From: an uncultured bacterium
GTDB taxonomy: Bacteria > Planctomycetota > Phycisphaerae > Phycisphaerales > SM1A02
NCBI GenBank assembly: GCA_903831295.1
Contig: CAIKXA010000010.1
Location: 1 to 64,000 of the forward strand
Length of the DNA stretch: 64,000 bases
Direction: 5' to 3'
Shown: positions 17,709 to 26,321 of the stretch, in pieces
Position numbering within the stretch: position 1 is the stretch's first letter
Layout of the letters: the number at the start of each line of letters is the position of its first letter
Notes under the pieces: model-generated
Told to the model about the DNA's origin: nothing
The model's database searches: none
What the model saw: only the letters and a program-made list of their open reading frames with translations
Position numbers and translations under genes: made by a program

Positions 17709-18740
17709 ATGGCTCGCGAGCGCATTGTTTCCGCCGATGAAGTGGTCGAAGATCAACTTGATCCGCAGTCGCACACATTGCGTCCGCGCGCGCTTGATGA
17801 ATACATAGGACAGTCCGCGTTGGTGGAGCGAATTCGAATCGCGCTGGACGCGTCGCGCACGCGCAACGAACCCATTGATCATGTGTTGCTGCATGGACCA
17901 CCAGGGTTGGGCAAGACAACTCTGGCGCATGTCATCGCCGCGGAGATGGGCTCGCGAGCATATGTCACCAGCGGTCCCGCGCTCACCAAGGCCGGCGATT
18001 TGGTGGGCACGCTCACGCGCATGCAACCGCGCGACGTATTGTTCATTGATGAAATTCACCGCTTGCCAGCCAGCGTGGAGGAATATATTTATCCCGCGAT
18101 GGAGGAATACCGCGTGGATTTCACGGTGGACAGCGGCATGCACGCGCGCATTGTCACGCTGCCGTTGAAACCATTTACGCTGATCGGCGCCACCACGCGC
18201 GCGGGTTTGCTCACGCAGGCGTTGCGCAGCCGATTTGGAATTGCGCACCATTTGGATTTTTACGACGACGCCGATTTGCAACGCATTCTGGTGCGCGCCG
18301 CGGATTTGTTAAGCATGAAAGTGGCCGACAGCACGCTGACGCGTATCGCGGGTCGCAGTCGGGGAACTCCGCGCGTGGCGCTGCGTTTGTTGCGGCGCGT
18401 GCGCGATTGGGCCGCGGTGAAATCTGGCGGAAGGGTGGATGACAAATCGGTGGATGGCGCGCTGGAACTTGAAGGTGTTGACGCCATGGGCCTGGATGAA
18501 CTCGATCGAAAATATTTAACCACGCTTGCTCGACAATATCGCGGCGGACCAGTTGGCCTTGACGCGCTTGCCGCGACACTGGGCGATGATGCGGGCACGC
18601 TTGAAGACATGGTGGAACCATATTTGTTGCGCCGTGGATTTTTATCGCGCACGCGTCAAGGACGCAGGCTTACCGCCGCGGGCGCAGCGCACATTGGCGA
18701 GAAGTTGATCGAAGTTCCAGGCGCGCTCTTTGAAGAGTGA
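17709..18740 (+). CDS. ruvB: Holliday junction branch migration helicase RuvB
   Basis: AAA+ motor that, with RuvA, drives branch migration of Holliday junctions during recombination and repair. The 343-residue product shows the RuvB opening (LRPRALDEYIGQ), Walker A GPPGLGKTT (about 64-72), Walker B LFIDEIHRL, sensor 1 GATTRAGLL, the arginine-finger segment RSRFG, and the C-terminal winged-helix end (RTRQGRRLTAAG). Length is usual. No ruvA or ruvC is within the window, so the ruv genes are split in this genome or lie elsewhere. It follows lemA by 3 bases. Confidence 0.97.
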   Translation: MARERIVSADEVVEDQLDPQSHTLRPRALDEYIGQSALVERIRIALDASRTRNEPIDHVLLHGPPGLGKTTLAHVIAAEMGSRAYVTSGPALTKAGDLVGTLTRMQPRDVLFIDEIHRLPASVEEYIYPAMEEYRVDFTVDSGMHARIVTLPLKPFTLIGATTRAGLLTQALRSRFGIAHHLDFYDDADLQRILVRAADLLSMKVADSTLTRIAGRSRGTPRVALRLLRRVRDWAAVKSGGRVDDKSVDGALELEGVDAMGLDELDRKYLTTLARQYRGGPVGLDALAATLGDDAGTLEDMVEPYLLRRGFLSRTRQGRRLTAAGAAHIGEKLIEVPGALFEE

Positions 18741-18766
18741 TCGCGCGCGGCGTCCTAATCAAGTTG

Positions 18767-18797
18767 AAATTTTGCGGCCGCACGCGCGCAAATTTTT
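18767..18797. terminator. Possible bidirectional terminator between ruvB and the LptD-like gene
   Basis: AAATTTTGCG (18767-18776) pairs with CGCAAATTTT (18787-18796) with one mismatch; the stem carries A/T runs on both sides and lies between convergent genes. The stem is moderate, so efficiency is uncertain. Confidence 0.35.
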
Positions 18798-18826
18798 AAT
18801 GCGCGAGCATTGCCTGCGCGTGGCAT

Positions 18827-21800
18827 TTATTGGCTGAGACCGGTTGTGCTGTTGCCGGTGAGTCCAGGTGATTTCGCTCCAACGGCTGGAATTGAAAGAC
18901 TGATTCCAAATGAGTAAACATCGGTGAGGGAGTCGTAGCCCACGCCGGCGCTTAAATTGAAATCTGGAAAGCTACGACTCAGCGTCGCAGTGGCGGCGCG
19001 CAAGTTCTGCTCCACCAAATCAATCTGCGGACTCAGCGTGAATGTGTACAGCTTTGAAATCTGATACTCCACGCCAAGTTGCAGCAACTCGTCGTTGATG
19101 TAGTAGTTTGTTGGATCAAAATTATTGATGCTGCGGTACTCAATAAAGAAACTAGTGTCGGGCGAGTGTTGCATTCTCATGCCCAAGGATCCGCGAGCCA
19201 TGTTTTTAAATGCGCCAGTTGAGTACGTTGGAACATCATCAAGCATCCACTTCACCGAACCGTACGCTGTGAATGTGCTTGAAATAGCCCAGGAAGTGCT
19301 GCCGTAAAGATGGCTGCCCCACTGTGAAAGTTCGGGGCGCCATGAATAAAAAGATGGAGTTGGACTTTGCGCGTAGGCCAAGCCTGTGTTGCTGGTGCGC
19401 CCAAAGTTTGCGCCGCCATTATTCACAACAGCGCCCGCATCAAGCGTGATCCAATCAACGCTGGTCCACGCGCCAGGACCGCCGCGATATGTTTGCAGCC
19501 GTTGCTTTGCGCCAATTTGCGCCACTTGCGCCGCGGAAATTCCTTCAACATTCTGATCAAAGATTGGGTACTCGCCTTTGTCGGCGGTGTCGTAGCCGGC
19601 CCACAAAGTTGAAGTGGGCTGCACCACATAACGCAAACGATTCACGTCAAGCGCCGCGTTTTGCACGCCGTCAAACGACTGGGAAAATTCAGCGCTGCTG
19701 CGCGCGCCAATACCCATGAGCCCGCGCGTGGTGCCAGACTGGCCGTCGGTGCCATTGATGGTGGAGTAGTTGGTGAAATCATTCAGCGTGTACGCGATCG
19801 CGGTGCCGTTGATAAATGGCGTGATCTTGGCGGGAGAGATGTCGATTGGGTACGCCAACTCTTGGCGCGTGTAGGCGCGCACATACATGTCCTCGTTGTA
19901 ACCCGCCGCTTGGTAGGCGTCTGAGATATTTGTGTTGGCGTTGAATATTGGATTTGCCGCGGTGCCAGTGGCGTTGGGCGCATTGAACGCCCCACTGGTG
20001 ACGGCGTTCGTGGCGGGCGTTCCATTTTGCAAACGCATGGACATCACATTGGCGGAATATTCCTGCGTCCATGACAAGTGGTCGGTGAAGAACGAATCAC
20101 CGTAACGGCGGTAGGCGGCCTCTGGAAGTTTGTTGACTGAGTAGGGACGGCTGGCCAGCATCCAACTATTGATCACGTATCCATCAAGATCATTTTTACC
20201 CAGCAACGTGAAGGCACTGTTGCCGGATTGCAATTTCAAGAAAGCCACGGTTTCATATTCAAGACGATTGGCGAAATCGTTTTGGCGAAACGTGTTCACG
20301 AAGGCGCCGTCGCTTGTCCACGCAATGGATCCTTGCAGCAGCGAATGTTCATCGATGAGATAGGTGTAATCACCGTCGATCAAGCCGCGATATTTCAAGG
20401 CGGATGTGTACGTCACACCCGTGGATGCTTGCTCCTCATTCTCAAAGTCATAGAAGCCATACATATTCAAATTGCCGCCTAAACCGCTGAATTTTGTTCC
20501 AAGGCCGACGCCGTTGAACGTGTAAATATCGTTGACAAGTTTGGCTTCCAGTCCGGGAATTGGGTCATAGCCAAGCAACGCCCACAAATCCCAGCGCGTT
20601 CCAATTGTGGTTCCACGATATTGGTTGTAGCCCGCGGAAATTTCCGGCAGCACGGTTTTCTCCGGCGTGCCGCTCATGTAGGGCCAGTAGAAAATTGGCG
20701 TGCTGCCAGAACGGAATGTGACATGTCTCGCGTCAATGGTGGTGCCCGTGTCCTTGCCCGGATTTTTGGTCACGGTGATTTTGTCGGCGCCAACGGAAAG
20801 ATGCGGCGTGAAAAATTCGCTGATGCTCACGCGCGCATCAGTGGCCTCAAATTGATCCGCGGATATTTGGCGCATCTCATTGGCGCGCGCGTACACCGGA
20901 ATGCCGGCGCGCACATACGTTCTCAGCACCGCTTGAGCGGCAACGGCGCGGTTGAGCGCGATGTCGTAATACACTTGTTGCCCGCGCATGATGTAGTTGC
21001 CGTCGGTGGCGATCACATCGCCCTCCAAATAAATTCCTTGCACGGTTTTCACATCGAGTTGGCCAGAGTCCTCGCGGATTTTTGTCAGCGATCCGGGCTT
21101 CAGAAAAACCACGGCGCGTTCGCTGGACAATCGAAGTTCGCCGGTCTTGAGGCGCGGATCATTGGCGGTGAGATCAATCAGCGCGCTTCCTGTCACCATA
21201 ATCGTGTCGGTTTTTTCATCAACCGATGTTTCACGGCCAGCGAAAGTGACCAGGTCGCCGGGCTGAAAAATTGCGAGCGAACCGCGTTGCGCGAGAGCAA
21301 CTGTGGTGTCTTGCGCCGCCATCACGGGCGGCGTGGGCAGAGCCGCGCCCACGATCATTGGAGTTTCGCCCGAAGCGACTTTGGGTTGATCAACATATGG
21401 TTGCGTTAAAAGTTTGGCGGGTCCGCTGGCCAGAGTTTGCAGATAGCCCTTGAGACGCAAATCGCCATTGGTAAATTCTTGTGACGGCGGCGCTTTGTCC
21501 TCCAACAGTGGAACTTTTAATTTCACGTCGCCGCGAAAACTCGCCGTCACCAAAACGTCATCGCCAGCCACTCCAAGACCGGCGCGTCGGGTGGGCTCGC
21601 CCACTTCCGGAAAATACATCGCGCATTGCGTGATCAATCCCGCCGCCGATGGAATGCGATTGATCCACACCACAACTTTTTTGGTGGCGAATGAATACGC
21701 GCCCACTGTCACGCGCACATCGCCTTGCACAACAAGTCGGCGCGTGTCATCCACTTTCCAAGCGAAGGCGCGCGTGCCTTCAATAACCAAATCGCTTTTC

Positions 21801-21922
21801 ACCGGCTCGATTGGCAAAACAAATCCGCTTAGGCGATCTCCAGTCACGGTGACATTTGTCATTTCTTGCGCGAGCGCGGCGTGGGTGACGGCCAACATAA
21901 GAATGATCGCTCGGATGACCAT
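18827..21922 (-). CDS. LptD-like outer-membrane LPS-assembly protein
   Basis: A 1031-residue outer-membrane protein. It begins with a signal peptide (MVIRAIILMLAVTHAALA-Q). The N-terminal half has OstA-like beta-jellyroll features (VQGDVRVTVGAYSF, then 'GDVIATDGNYIMRGQQVYYD'), and the second half is a long series of alternating aromatic/polar strands typical of a large beta-barrel, ending near 'GISLSIPAVG'. LptD with LptE inserts lipopolysaccharide into the outer leaflet; the match here is by architecture rather than strict sequence motifs, and no LptE is seen. The start is set at 21922 because an upstream frame adds 67 residues without a signal. It converges on ruvB. It supports a true outer membrane in this organism. 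Confidence 0.72.
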   Translation of the reverse strand: MVIRAIILMLAVTHAALAQEMTNVTVTGDRLSGFVLPIEPVKSDLVIEGTRAFAWKVDDTRRLVVQGDVRVTVGAYSFATKKVVVWINRIPSAAGLITQCAMYFPEVGEPTRRAGLGVAGDDVLVTASFRGDVKLKVPLLEDKAPPSQEFTNGDLRLKGYLQTLASGPAKLLTQPYVDQPKVASGETPMIVGAALPTPPVMAAQDTTVALAQRGSLAIFQPGDLVTFAGRETSVDEKTDTIMVTGSALIDLTANDPRLKTGELRLSSERAVVFLKPGSLTKIREDSGQLDVKTVQGIYLEGDVIATDGNYIMRGQQVYYDIALNRAVAAQAVLRTYVRAGIPVYARANEMRQISADQFEATDARVSISEFFTPHLSVGADKITVTKNPGKDTGTTIDARHVTFRSGSTPIFYWPYMSGTPEKTVLPEISAGYNQYRGTTIGTRWDLWALLGYDPIPGLEAKLVNDIYTFNGVGLGTKFSGLGGNLNMYGFYDFENEEQASTGVTYTSALKYRGLIDGDYTYLIDEHSLLQGSIAWTSDGAFVNTFRQNDFANRLEYETVAFLKLQSGNSAFTLLGKNDLDGYVINSWMLASRPYSVNKLPEAAYRRYGDSFFTDHLSWTQEYSANVMSMRLQNGTPATNAVTSGAFNAPNATGTAANPIFNANTNISDAYQAAGYNEDMYVRAYTRQELAYPIDISPAKITPFINGTAIAYTLNDFTNYSTINGTDGQSGTTRGLMGIGARSSAEFSQSFDGVQNAALDVNRLRYVVQPTSTLWAGYDTADKGEYPIFDQNVEGISAAQVAQIGAKQRLQTYRGGPGAWTSVDWITLDAGAVVNNGGANFGRTSNTGLAYAQSPTPSFYSWRPELSQWGSHLYGSTSWAISSTFTAYGSVKWMLDDVPTYSTGAFKNMARGSLGMRMQHSPDTSFFIEYRSINNFDPTNYYINDELLQLGVEYQISKLYTFTLSPQIDLVEQNLRAATATLSRSFPDFNLSAGVGYDSLTDVYSFGISLSIPAVGAKSPGLTGNSTTGLSQ

Positions 21923-22017
21923 GAATACAGGAATGTTACCGCTGAAATGGGCGTCACGATGGCGGAGAAATTTTTGCGGCCGCGTGTTCAATGGATGTAT
22001 CCACTCCACCGGAAACT

Positions 22018-22992
22018 TTATCCACGCCACGCCGTTGCTTGACCAATCATGTCGTGAACTTCCCGGGCCAACCATGAAAGAGCCCAAGAAAATACGGCAA
22101 ATATTGAAAAAACAATGGCCCATTCAGTTTGCGAAATGGACAACATCCATGCCGCCGCCGCGATGGGTGGAAATATCGCCGCGGCCCTGCGCAACGAGTC
22201 GGCGGTTTCATTCACGTTGCTTGCGGCAAGAGCGCGGTTGGATTGCCAAGCGAAGATGGCCATCGCCACAAGCGGCGCCAGCGCGAGCCATGATTCGCCG
22301 TTGGGCCAATCGGCGGCGCCACGGCGAATGGAAAGCCAAGTTAAGCCCGACACCGCCAATGCGCAAAGAATGGAGAGAAGAATTGTGGACGAGCGATCCA
22401 AGCGCGGGCGCTTCTCTAAAACTTTATGCAGCAGCGATCCAGTGGCTACGGTCTGCACCAAGATGAGCGAGGCCGGCAACGTGAATGATTGTCCCATCCA
22501 CGGAATAAAAAAACTTCCTGCTTGCGCCAACCCAAGCATGAGCAATCCAACCGCGGGAACAAAGCGACCCATGGTGTTCCACATAGCAATTCCAAACGCC
22601 GTGAAGAGCGCCACCGCCACACTGGTTTCGCCAAACAGCGAGGCGCCAATCATGCTGGCCAAGAGCGCGGTGAATGTGAGCAGTGTTGCTTGCGCGGTGG
22701 TGAGTCGTCCAGATGAGAGCGGACGGTTGCGCTGAAAAGTTTGATCGCGCCGCGCGTCGAGCAAATCATTCATGCCCGCGGCAAATCCAAAGAGTCCGGA
22801 TCCAATCACCCCGGCCGCCATCAGCGCCAACCACAGCGGCAATGTGGAAATAGGAAGTTGCGCAGTCGCGCCGTCAAAGCGCGCGAGCAGGGTGGCGAAC
22901 ATCACATTCACGGCGGCACCGGCCGCGAGTGGAATTCGCATCAACTGCAGGGCGGCAAAAATTCGGACCAGTGAAACTCGCATTTGAACCAT
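22018..22992 (-). CDS. UbiA-like prenyltransferase family membrane protein
   Basis: A 324-residue integral membrane protein with about eight to nine hydrophobic helices. It has the first Asp-rich motif of the UbiA family, NDLLDARRD, preceded by small-residue helices and followed by RNRPLSSGRLT, both typical. The second Asp-rich motif expected near the middle is not recognisable; at the equivalent place there is a basic 'EKRPRLDRSS'. So it may be a variant enzyme or use a different substrate. Family members attach isoprenoid chains to aromatic or other acceptors at the inner membrane. It begins with ATG 22992 (M4 at 22983 is possible) and is divergent from ribH, with 55 bases between starts. 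Confidence 0.72.
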   Translation of the reverse strand: MVQMRVSLVRIFAALQLMRIPLAAGAAVNVMFATLLARFDGATAQLPISTLPLWLALMAAGVIGSGLFGFAAGMNDLLDARRDQTFQRNRPLSSGRLTTAQATLLTFTALLASMIGASLFGETSVAVALFTAFGIAMWNTMGRFVPAVGLLMLGLAQAGSFFIPWMGQSFTLPASLILVQTVATGSLLHKVLEKRPRLDRSSTILLSILCALAVSGLTWLSIRRGAADWPNGESWLALAPLVAMAIFAWQSNRALAASNVNETADSLRRAAAIFPPIAAAAWMLSISQTEWAIVFSIFAVFSWALSWLAREVHDMIGQATAWRG

Positions 22993-23008
22993 GCTACGAA
23001 ATGGCTGA

Positions 23009-23038
23009 TTGCGGCGAGTGCTTCAAGATCACTACCAT
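23009..23038 (+). promoter_or_regulatory. Possible promoter of ribH-nusB-ftsY
   Basis: TTGCGG (23009-23014), an 18-base spacer, TACCAT (23033-23038), then 9 bases to ATG 23048. No Shine-Dalgarno sequence is visible, so a leader of one to three bases fits. Confidence 0.3.
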
Positions 23039-23047
23039 CATCCATCT

Positions 23048-23551
23048 ATGCGTCGATCCAAAGAAGAAGTCATTTCCCCAGTCAGCGCCTTAGGCGTGCG
23101 AATTGGCATTGTCGCCGCTGATTATCACAAGGAAATTTATCAGCGGTTGCTTGATGGCGCGGAGACCGCGTTTCACAAAGCTGGCGGGCTTGACGCCGAT
23201 CTGCGTCGAGCAACCGTTGACGGGATTTTCGATTTGCCAGCGGTGGTGGCGCAGATGTTGCGGCGAAGCGATATTGACGCGGTGGTGGTGATTGGTTGCG
23301 TGGTGCGTGGCGAGACGCGCCACGACGAATTTATTGTGAATGCCGCGTTCACGCAATTCACGCAACTCTCGGTGGCGCATGCGAAGCCCGTGGCGCTCGC
23401 GGTGCTCACGGTTGAATGTTTAAGTCAAGCCAAAGCGCGCTCGGGTGGAAGCAAGGGCGACGCTGGAGCGTTCGCCATGAACGCCGCGTTGAGAACGCAC
23501 GCTCAACTTGGGCGCCTTCGTCAAATTTCAGATGTGGAGAAAAAATCATGA
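23048..23551 (+). CDS. ribH: 6,7-dimethyl-8-ribityllumazine synthase
   Basis: Penultimate enzyme of riboflavin synthesis; it condenses the ribitylamino-uracil intermediate with dihydroxybutanone phosphate and forms a large capsid-like assembly in the cytoplasm. The 167-residue product has the start 'VRIGIVAADYHKEIYQRLLDGAE', and the signature 'DAVVVIGCVVRGETRHDEFI', with the catalytic histidine in the last part. Length is slightly above the usual 150-160 because of a short N-terminal lead. It starts at ATG 23048 and its TGA overlaps the nusB ATG (ATGA). No other rib genes are in the window. Confidence 0.95.
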   Translation: MRRSKEEVISPVSALGVRIGIVAADYHKEIYQRLLDGAETAFHKAGGLDADLRRATVDGIFDLPAVVAQMLRRSDIDAVVVIGCVVRGETRHDEFIVNAAFTQFTQLSVAHAKPVALAVLTVECLSQAKARSGGSKGDAGAFAMNAALRTHAQLGRLRQISDVEKKS

Positions 23552-23985
23552 GCGTGGCCAAGGACCGTCGCAACGCGCGTCGTTGCGCGTTGCAAGCAAT
23601 GTTTGAAATGGATTTGGGCGGCGAAAATAATGGAGGCGCTGGTGAAAGTTTGGTTGGCGCATTTCGAGATGACGCGCAAAGCTCCGAAAGTGATTCATGC
23701 TTGGCGCAAGGCGTTGAATTGGCGCGCGCGGCGTGGATCGAGCGCGATGTTTCCGACGCGGCCATCGCGCAACTGTCACCTGAATGGCCCATCCATCGCC
23801 AGCCGGCGGTGGATCGCAATGTGATTCGCATCGCGGTGTATGAAATCACGCATGAAATGGCTCCGCCAGTAGCGGTGATTGACGCCGCCGTTGAATTGGC
23901 GCGTGAATTTGGCGGCGAACATAGTCCTGCGTTTGTGAACGCGGTGTTGGATCGTTGGTGGAAAGATCGCGGAGGCAAGCGCTGA
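23548..23985 (+). CDS. nusB: Transcription antitermination factor NusB
   Basis: A 145-residue all-helical RNA-binding protein of the NusB family, which acts with NusE/S10 in antitermination of ribosomal RNA operons. Seen: an Arg-rich N-terminus (DRRNARRCALQAMFEMD), the family helix 'VDRNVIRIAVYEITHE', and the C-terminal 'VIDAAVELAREFGGEHSPAFVNAVLD'. ribH-nusB pairing is widespread in bacteria. The start ATG 23548 overlaps the ribH stop, and its stop overlaps the ftsY start (TGATG). Confidence 0.95.
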   Translation: MSVAKDRRNARRCALQAMFEMDLGGENNGGAGESLVGAFRDDAQSSESDSCLAQGVELARAAWIERDVSDAAIAQLSPEWPIHRQPAVDRNVIRIAVYEITHEMAPPVAVIDAAVELAREFGGEHSPAFVNAVLDRWWKDRGGKR

Positions 23986-24920
23986 TGTTTCGCTCGGCGC
24001 TGGACGCGCTTCGCCGTGGCATTTCAAAAACGGCTGCCGCCGTGGGTGGCGGACTTCGCGGAGTTCTCAAGGGCAAGGACCTGGACGAGGACTTGATCGA
24101 TCGAATTGAAAGCACGTTGGTGGCCTCGGATATGGGCGTGCGCATTGCGCGCGAAGTGGTGGACGAAGTTCGCCGCGCGTTTCGTGGCGGAACCGCCAAG
24201 CGCGGCAGCGACGCGGTTGGAATTTTGAAAGAGCGATTGAAAGACAGATTGCGCGGAAGTGATTTGTCGTTGGCAAAAGTATCCGCAGGACCAACTGTGA
24301 TTTTAGTTGTGGGCGTGAATGGCTCCGGCAAAACAACCAGCGTTGCGAAAATTGCGAAGGCGCTTAAAGATGAAGGTCGCTCAGTGTTGTTGGCGGCGGG
24401 CGACACGTTCCGCGCTGGTGCCGTGGCTCAATTGGAAGTGTGGGCCAAGCGCCTTGACATTGATCTGGTGCGCGGTTCGACCAACGCGGATCCAGCGTCG
24501 GTGGTGTTTGACGCGGCCGAGGCGGCCGTGGCGCGCAAGGCCGACGTGTTGTTGGTGGACACCGCGGGTCGCTTGCATAATCAAGAGGGTCTCATGCGCC
24601 AGTTGGTGAAAATTCGAGGCGTGCTTGCCAAAAAAATTCCCGGTGCGCCGCACGAAACGTTGCTGGTGCTGGACGCCACAACTGGCCAAAGCGCCATCGC
24701 CCAAGCCAAGGCTTTCGGCGAGGCCGCCGGCGTGACTGGCGTGTTTCTTTCCAAACTTGATGGCACGGCGCGCGGAGGTTCCGTGGTTCAAATCCGCGAG
24801 GAGCTTGGCGTGCCCGTGAAACTTGTTGGAGTTGGCGAGACTCCCGATGACGTTGAAACTTTCGACGCCGATCGATTTGTGGAGGCGCTTTTTGAATCCC
24901 TTGATGATTTGAAGGAGTGA
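23985..24920 (+). CDS. ftsY: Signal recognition particle receptor FtsY
   Basis: GTPase receptor that docks signal-recognition-particle complexes at the membrane for co-translational insertion. The 311-residue product contains the helical N domain then the G domain: G1 [16 protein letters not shown] (from about residue 110), the 'DTAGRLHNQ' element, and the final '[10 protein letters not shown]' and '[13 protein letters not shown]'. There is no acidic A-domain at the N-terminus, so it is a short NG-only form; it would contact the membrane through its basic first helix. ATG 23985 is chosen because it overlaps the nusB stop; an earlier in-frame start at 23955 would lie inside nusB. Completes a ribH-nusB-ftsY chain. 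Confidence 0.96.
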   Translation: MFRSALDALRRGISKTAAAVGGGLRGVLKGKDLDEDLIDRIESTLVASDMGVRIAREVVDEVRRAFRGGTAKRGSDAVGILKERLKDRLRGSDLSLAKVSAGPTVILVVGVNGSGKTTSVAKIAKALKDEGRSVLLAAGDTFRAGAVAQLEVWAKRLDIDLVRGSTNADPASVVFDAAEAAVARKADVLLVDTAGRLHNQEGLMRQLVKIRGVLAKKIPGAPHETLLVLDATTGQSAIAQAKAFGEAAGVTGVFLSKLDGTARGGSVVQIREELGVPVKLVGVGETPDDVETFDADRFVEALFESLDDLKE

Positions 24921-24936
24921 TCCAAGCGCCTATCAT
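24909..24936 (+). promoter_or_regulatory. Sigma70-like promoter before the pseudopilin gene
   Basis: TTGAAG (24909-24914), a 16-base spacer, TATCAT (24931-24936), then 6 bases to ATG 24943. The -35 box lies in the last codons of ftsY. It predicts a leaderless mRNA and fits the lack of a Shine-Dalgarno sequence. Confidence 0.45.
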
Positions 24937-24942
24937 GTGCGG

Positions 24943-25617
24943 ATGAACGCGCGTCGAAGTGGATTTACATTGATCGAGTTGTTGGTGGTGCTTGGCATCA
25001 TCACCGTGCTCTCGGGCATCGCCTTCCCGGCAATTTCCATGGTGCGAGCCAGCGCAAAAAATGCCGGATGTATTTCCAATTTGCGCCAGCTCAACACGCC
25101 CATTCGCTCCTATTCACAAGCGCATGGCGATCGAATTCCAATGGCCAACATGTTGCCCGCGATTGGATTGAACGGCCCCGAAAATGGTTTGCCGCAATTG
25201 TTGAAAGGCTATGTGGATCAAGCCAGCGAGATTTGGTTTTGCCCCGCCGATGTGGATGATGAAAGTTTGGCGACCGGAACCAGTTACATGTACATACCCG
25301 GCCTTCTTCGCTACACGCCCGAAGTGCAATTTCAAGTGACAAAGACGGTGTTTTTGCAGAAACTCAACGAGCGCGCCCAGGCCAAGGCGCGCACGGATTT
25401 AGAGGGGCAGCTGCTTGAGGGTTTTTATTCCGGCGTGGACAAGCGCGCTGGTGGAACTGGTCCGCGCGCGAGTTACTATCCGCTTCTTATGGATTCAGCT
25501 GATCGACATCCTGGAACACGTTCACCGCGCAACGCGCTCTACGTTGATGGTTCGGTTCGAGAGGCCATTGAAGAAGAGCAAGCCAGCGATGACGCCTCGG
25601 GAGAACCACAAGAATGA
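24943..25617 (+). CDS. Prepilin-like protein with N-terminal methylation motif
   Basis: A 224-residue pseudopilin-like protein. The N-terminus has a short basic leader, then the type IV prepilin motif GFTLIELLVVLGIITVLSG: cleavage after Gly, Phe at +1, Glu at +5. It is expected to be processed by a prepilin peptidase and placed in or outside the inner membrane. The body contains a short proline/glycine region and a conserved late 'YVDGSVR' element like that of planctomycete DUF1559-type secreted proteins, with 'DRHPGTRSPRNALYVDG' before it. The chosen start ATG 24943 sits two codons after an in-frame GTG at 24937. The stop overlaps the next gene (ATGA). Confidence 0.8.
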   Translation: MNARRSGFTLIELLVVLGIITVLSGIAFPAISMVRASAKNAGCISNLRQLNTPIRSYSQAHGDRIPMANMLPAIGLNGPENGLPQLLKGYVDQASEIWFCPADVDDESLATGTSYMYIPGLLRYTPEVQFQVTKTVFLQKLNERAQAKARTDLEGQLLEGFYSGVDKRAGGTGPRASYYPLLMDSADRHPGTRSPRNALYVDGSVREAIEEEQASDDASGEPQE

Positions 25618-26321
25618 GTTTCGCTCTTTCTTATAAGGTTGAAATGTTTTTGCAAGATCGCAAGCGCTTGGCCAAAATTGGCGCCGCGCTGTTGGTTGCG
25701 ATATTGGCGTGCGTTGTGTTGCTGTGGAATGCCGCGCGCTTGCGTCCGCCGCCAAGCATCTTTGATACGCCCATCGACAACACGCTGAGCTATCTCACCA
25801 TGAAAGATTTTTCCAAACTCCCACTGGAGGAGCGCATACGTTTCATGATGGATTTGGCTGAGCGCTTTCGCAGTTTAAAACCCGGCGAAAGCGCGGCAAT
25901 GGCGGCATTTTTAGCTGGAGTCGCCGGCCCCGCGCGCGATCAGTTGCGAGAGAATGTGAAGATGATCGCCAAGGATGTGCTTGCCCAAGGCGCGAAAGAT
26001 TACATGGGGTTGCCGCCATCCAAGCGCGGCGCGTTCATAGATGAGTGGGTGATTTCGTGGCAGCGCAAAATGGAAAAGGTGACCACCGGCAAAGAGGAAC
26101 CCAAATCGGATTCCGATCGTCTTGACGCCATGCGCGAGCAAGGCAAGCGCAACGAAGAGCGGCAAAGTCGCATGACGGGCGGCGGAAATTTAAGCGACCG
26201 CGGCGCCAACGGATTCTTGGAGTTTTGGCAGGGCGAGATCGAGGGCAGCAGCACTCCAAAGGAACAAGGGCAGATCACCAAGTTTTTGGATGATGTGAGA
26301 ACTCGGCTTGTGACTCGATGA
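25614..26321 (+). CDS. Single-pass membrane protein of unknown function
   Basis: No known family recognised. The 235-residue protein has one transmembrane segment near the N-terminus (about residues 22-40, with small and branched residues), preceded by a short charged region. The rest is highly charged and helical, including a stretch of Lys, Glu and Arg around 155-190 ('EKVTTGKEEPKSD', 'EQGKRNEERQSR') that may be flexible. It starts with ATGA over the pseudopilin stop and ends with ATGA over the hrpB start, so it is tied between a pilin-like protein and a helicase. Confidence 0.7.
   Translation: MSFALSYKVEMFLQDRKRLAKIGAALLVAILACVVLLWNAARLRPPPSIFDTPIDNTLSYLTMKDFSKLPLEERIRFMMDLAERFRSLKPGESAAMAAFLAGVAGPARDQLRENVKMIAKDVLAQGAKDYMGLPPSKRGAFIDEWVISWQRKMEKVTTGKEEPKSDSDRLDAMREQGKRNEERQSRMTGGGNLSDRGANGFLEFWQGEIEGSSTPKEQGQITKFLDDVRTRLVTR

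Noticed and set aside
20621-21409. 262-codon plus-strand frame opposite the LptD-like gene
   Set aside because: Shadow of a real gene; no recognisable features.
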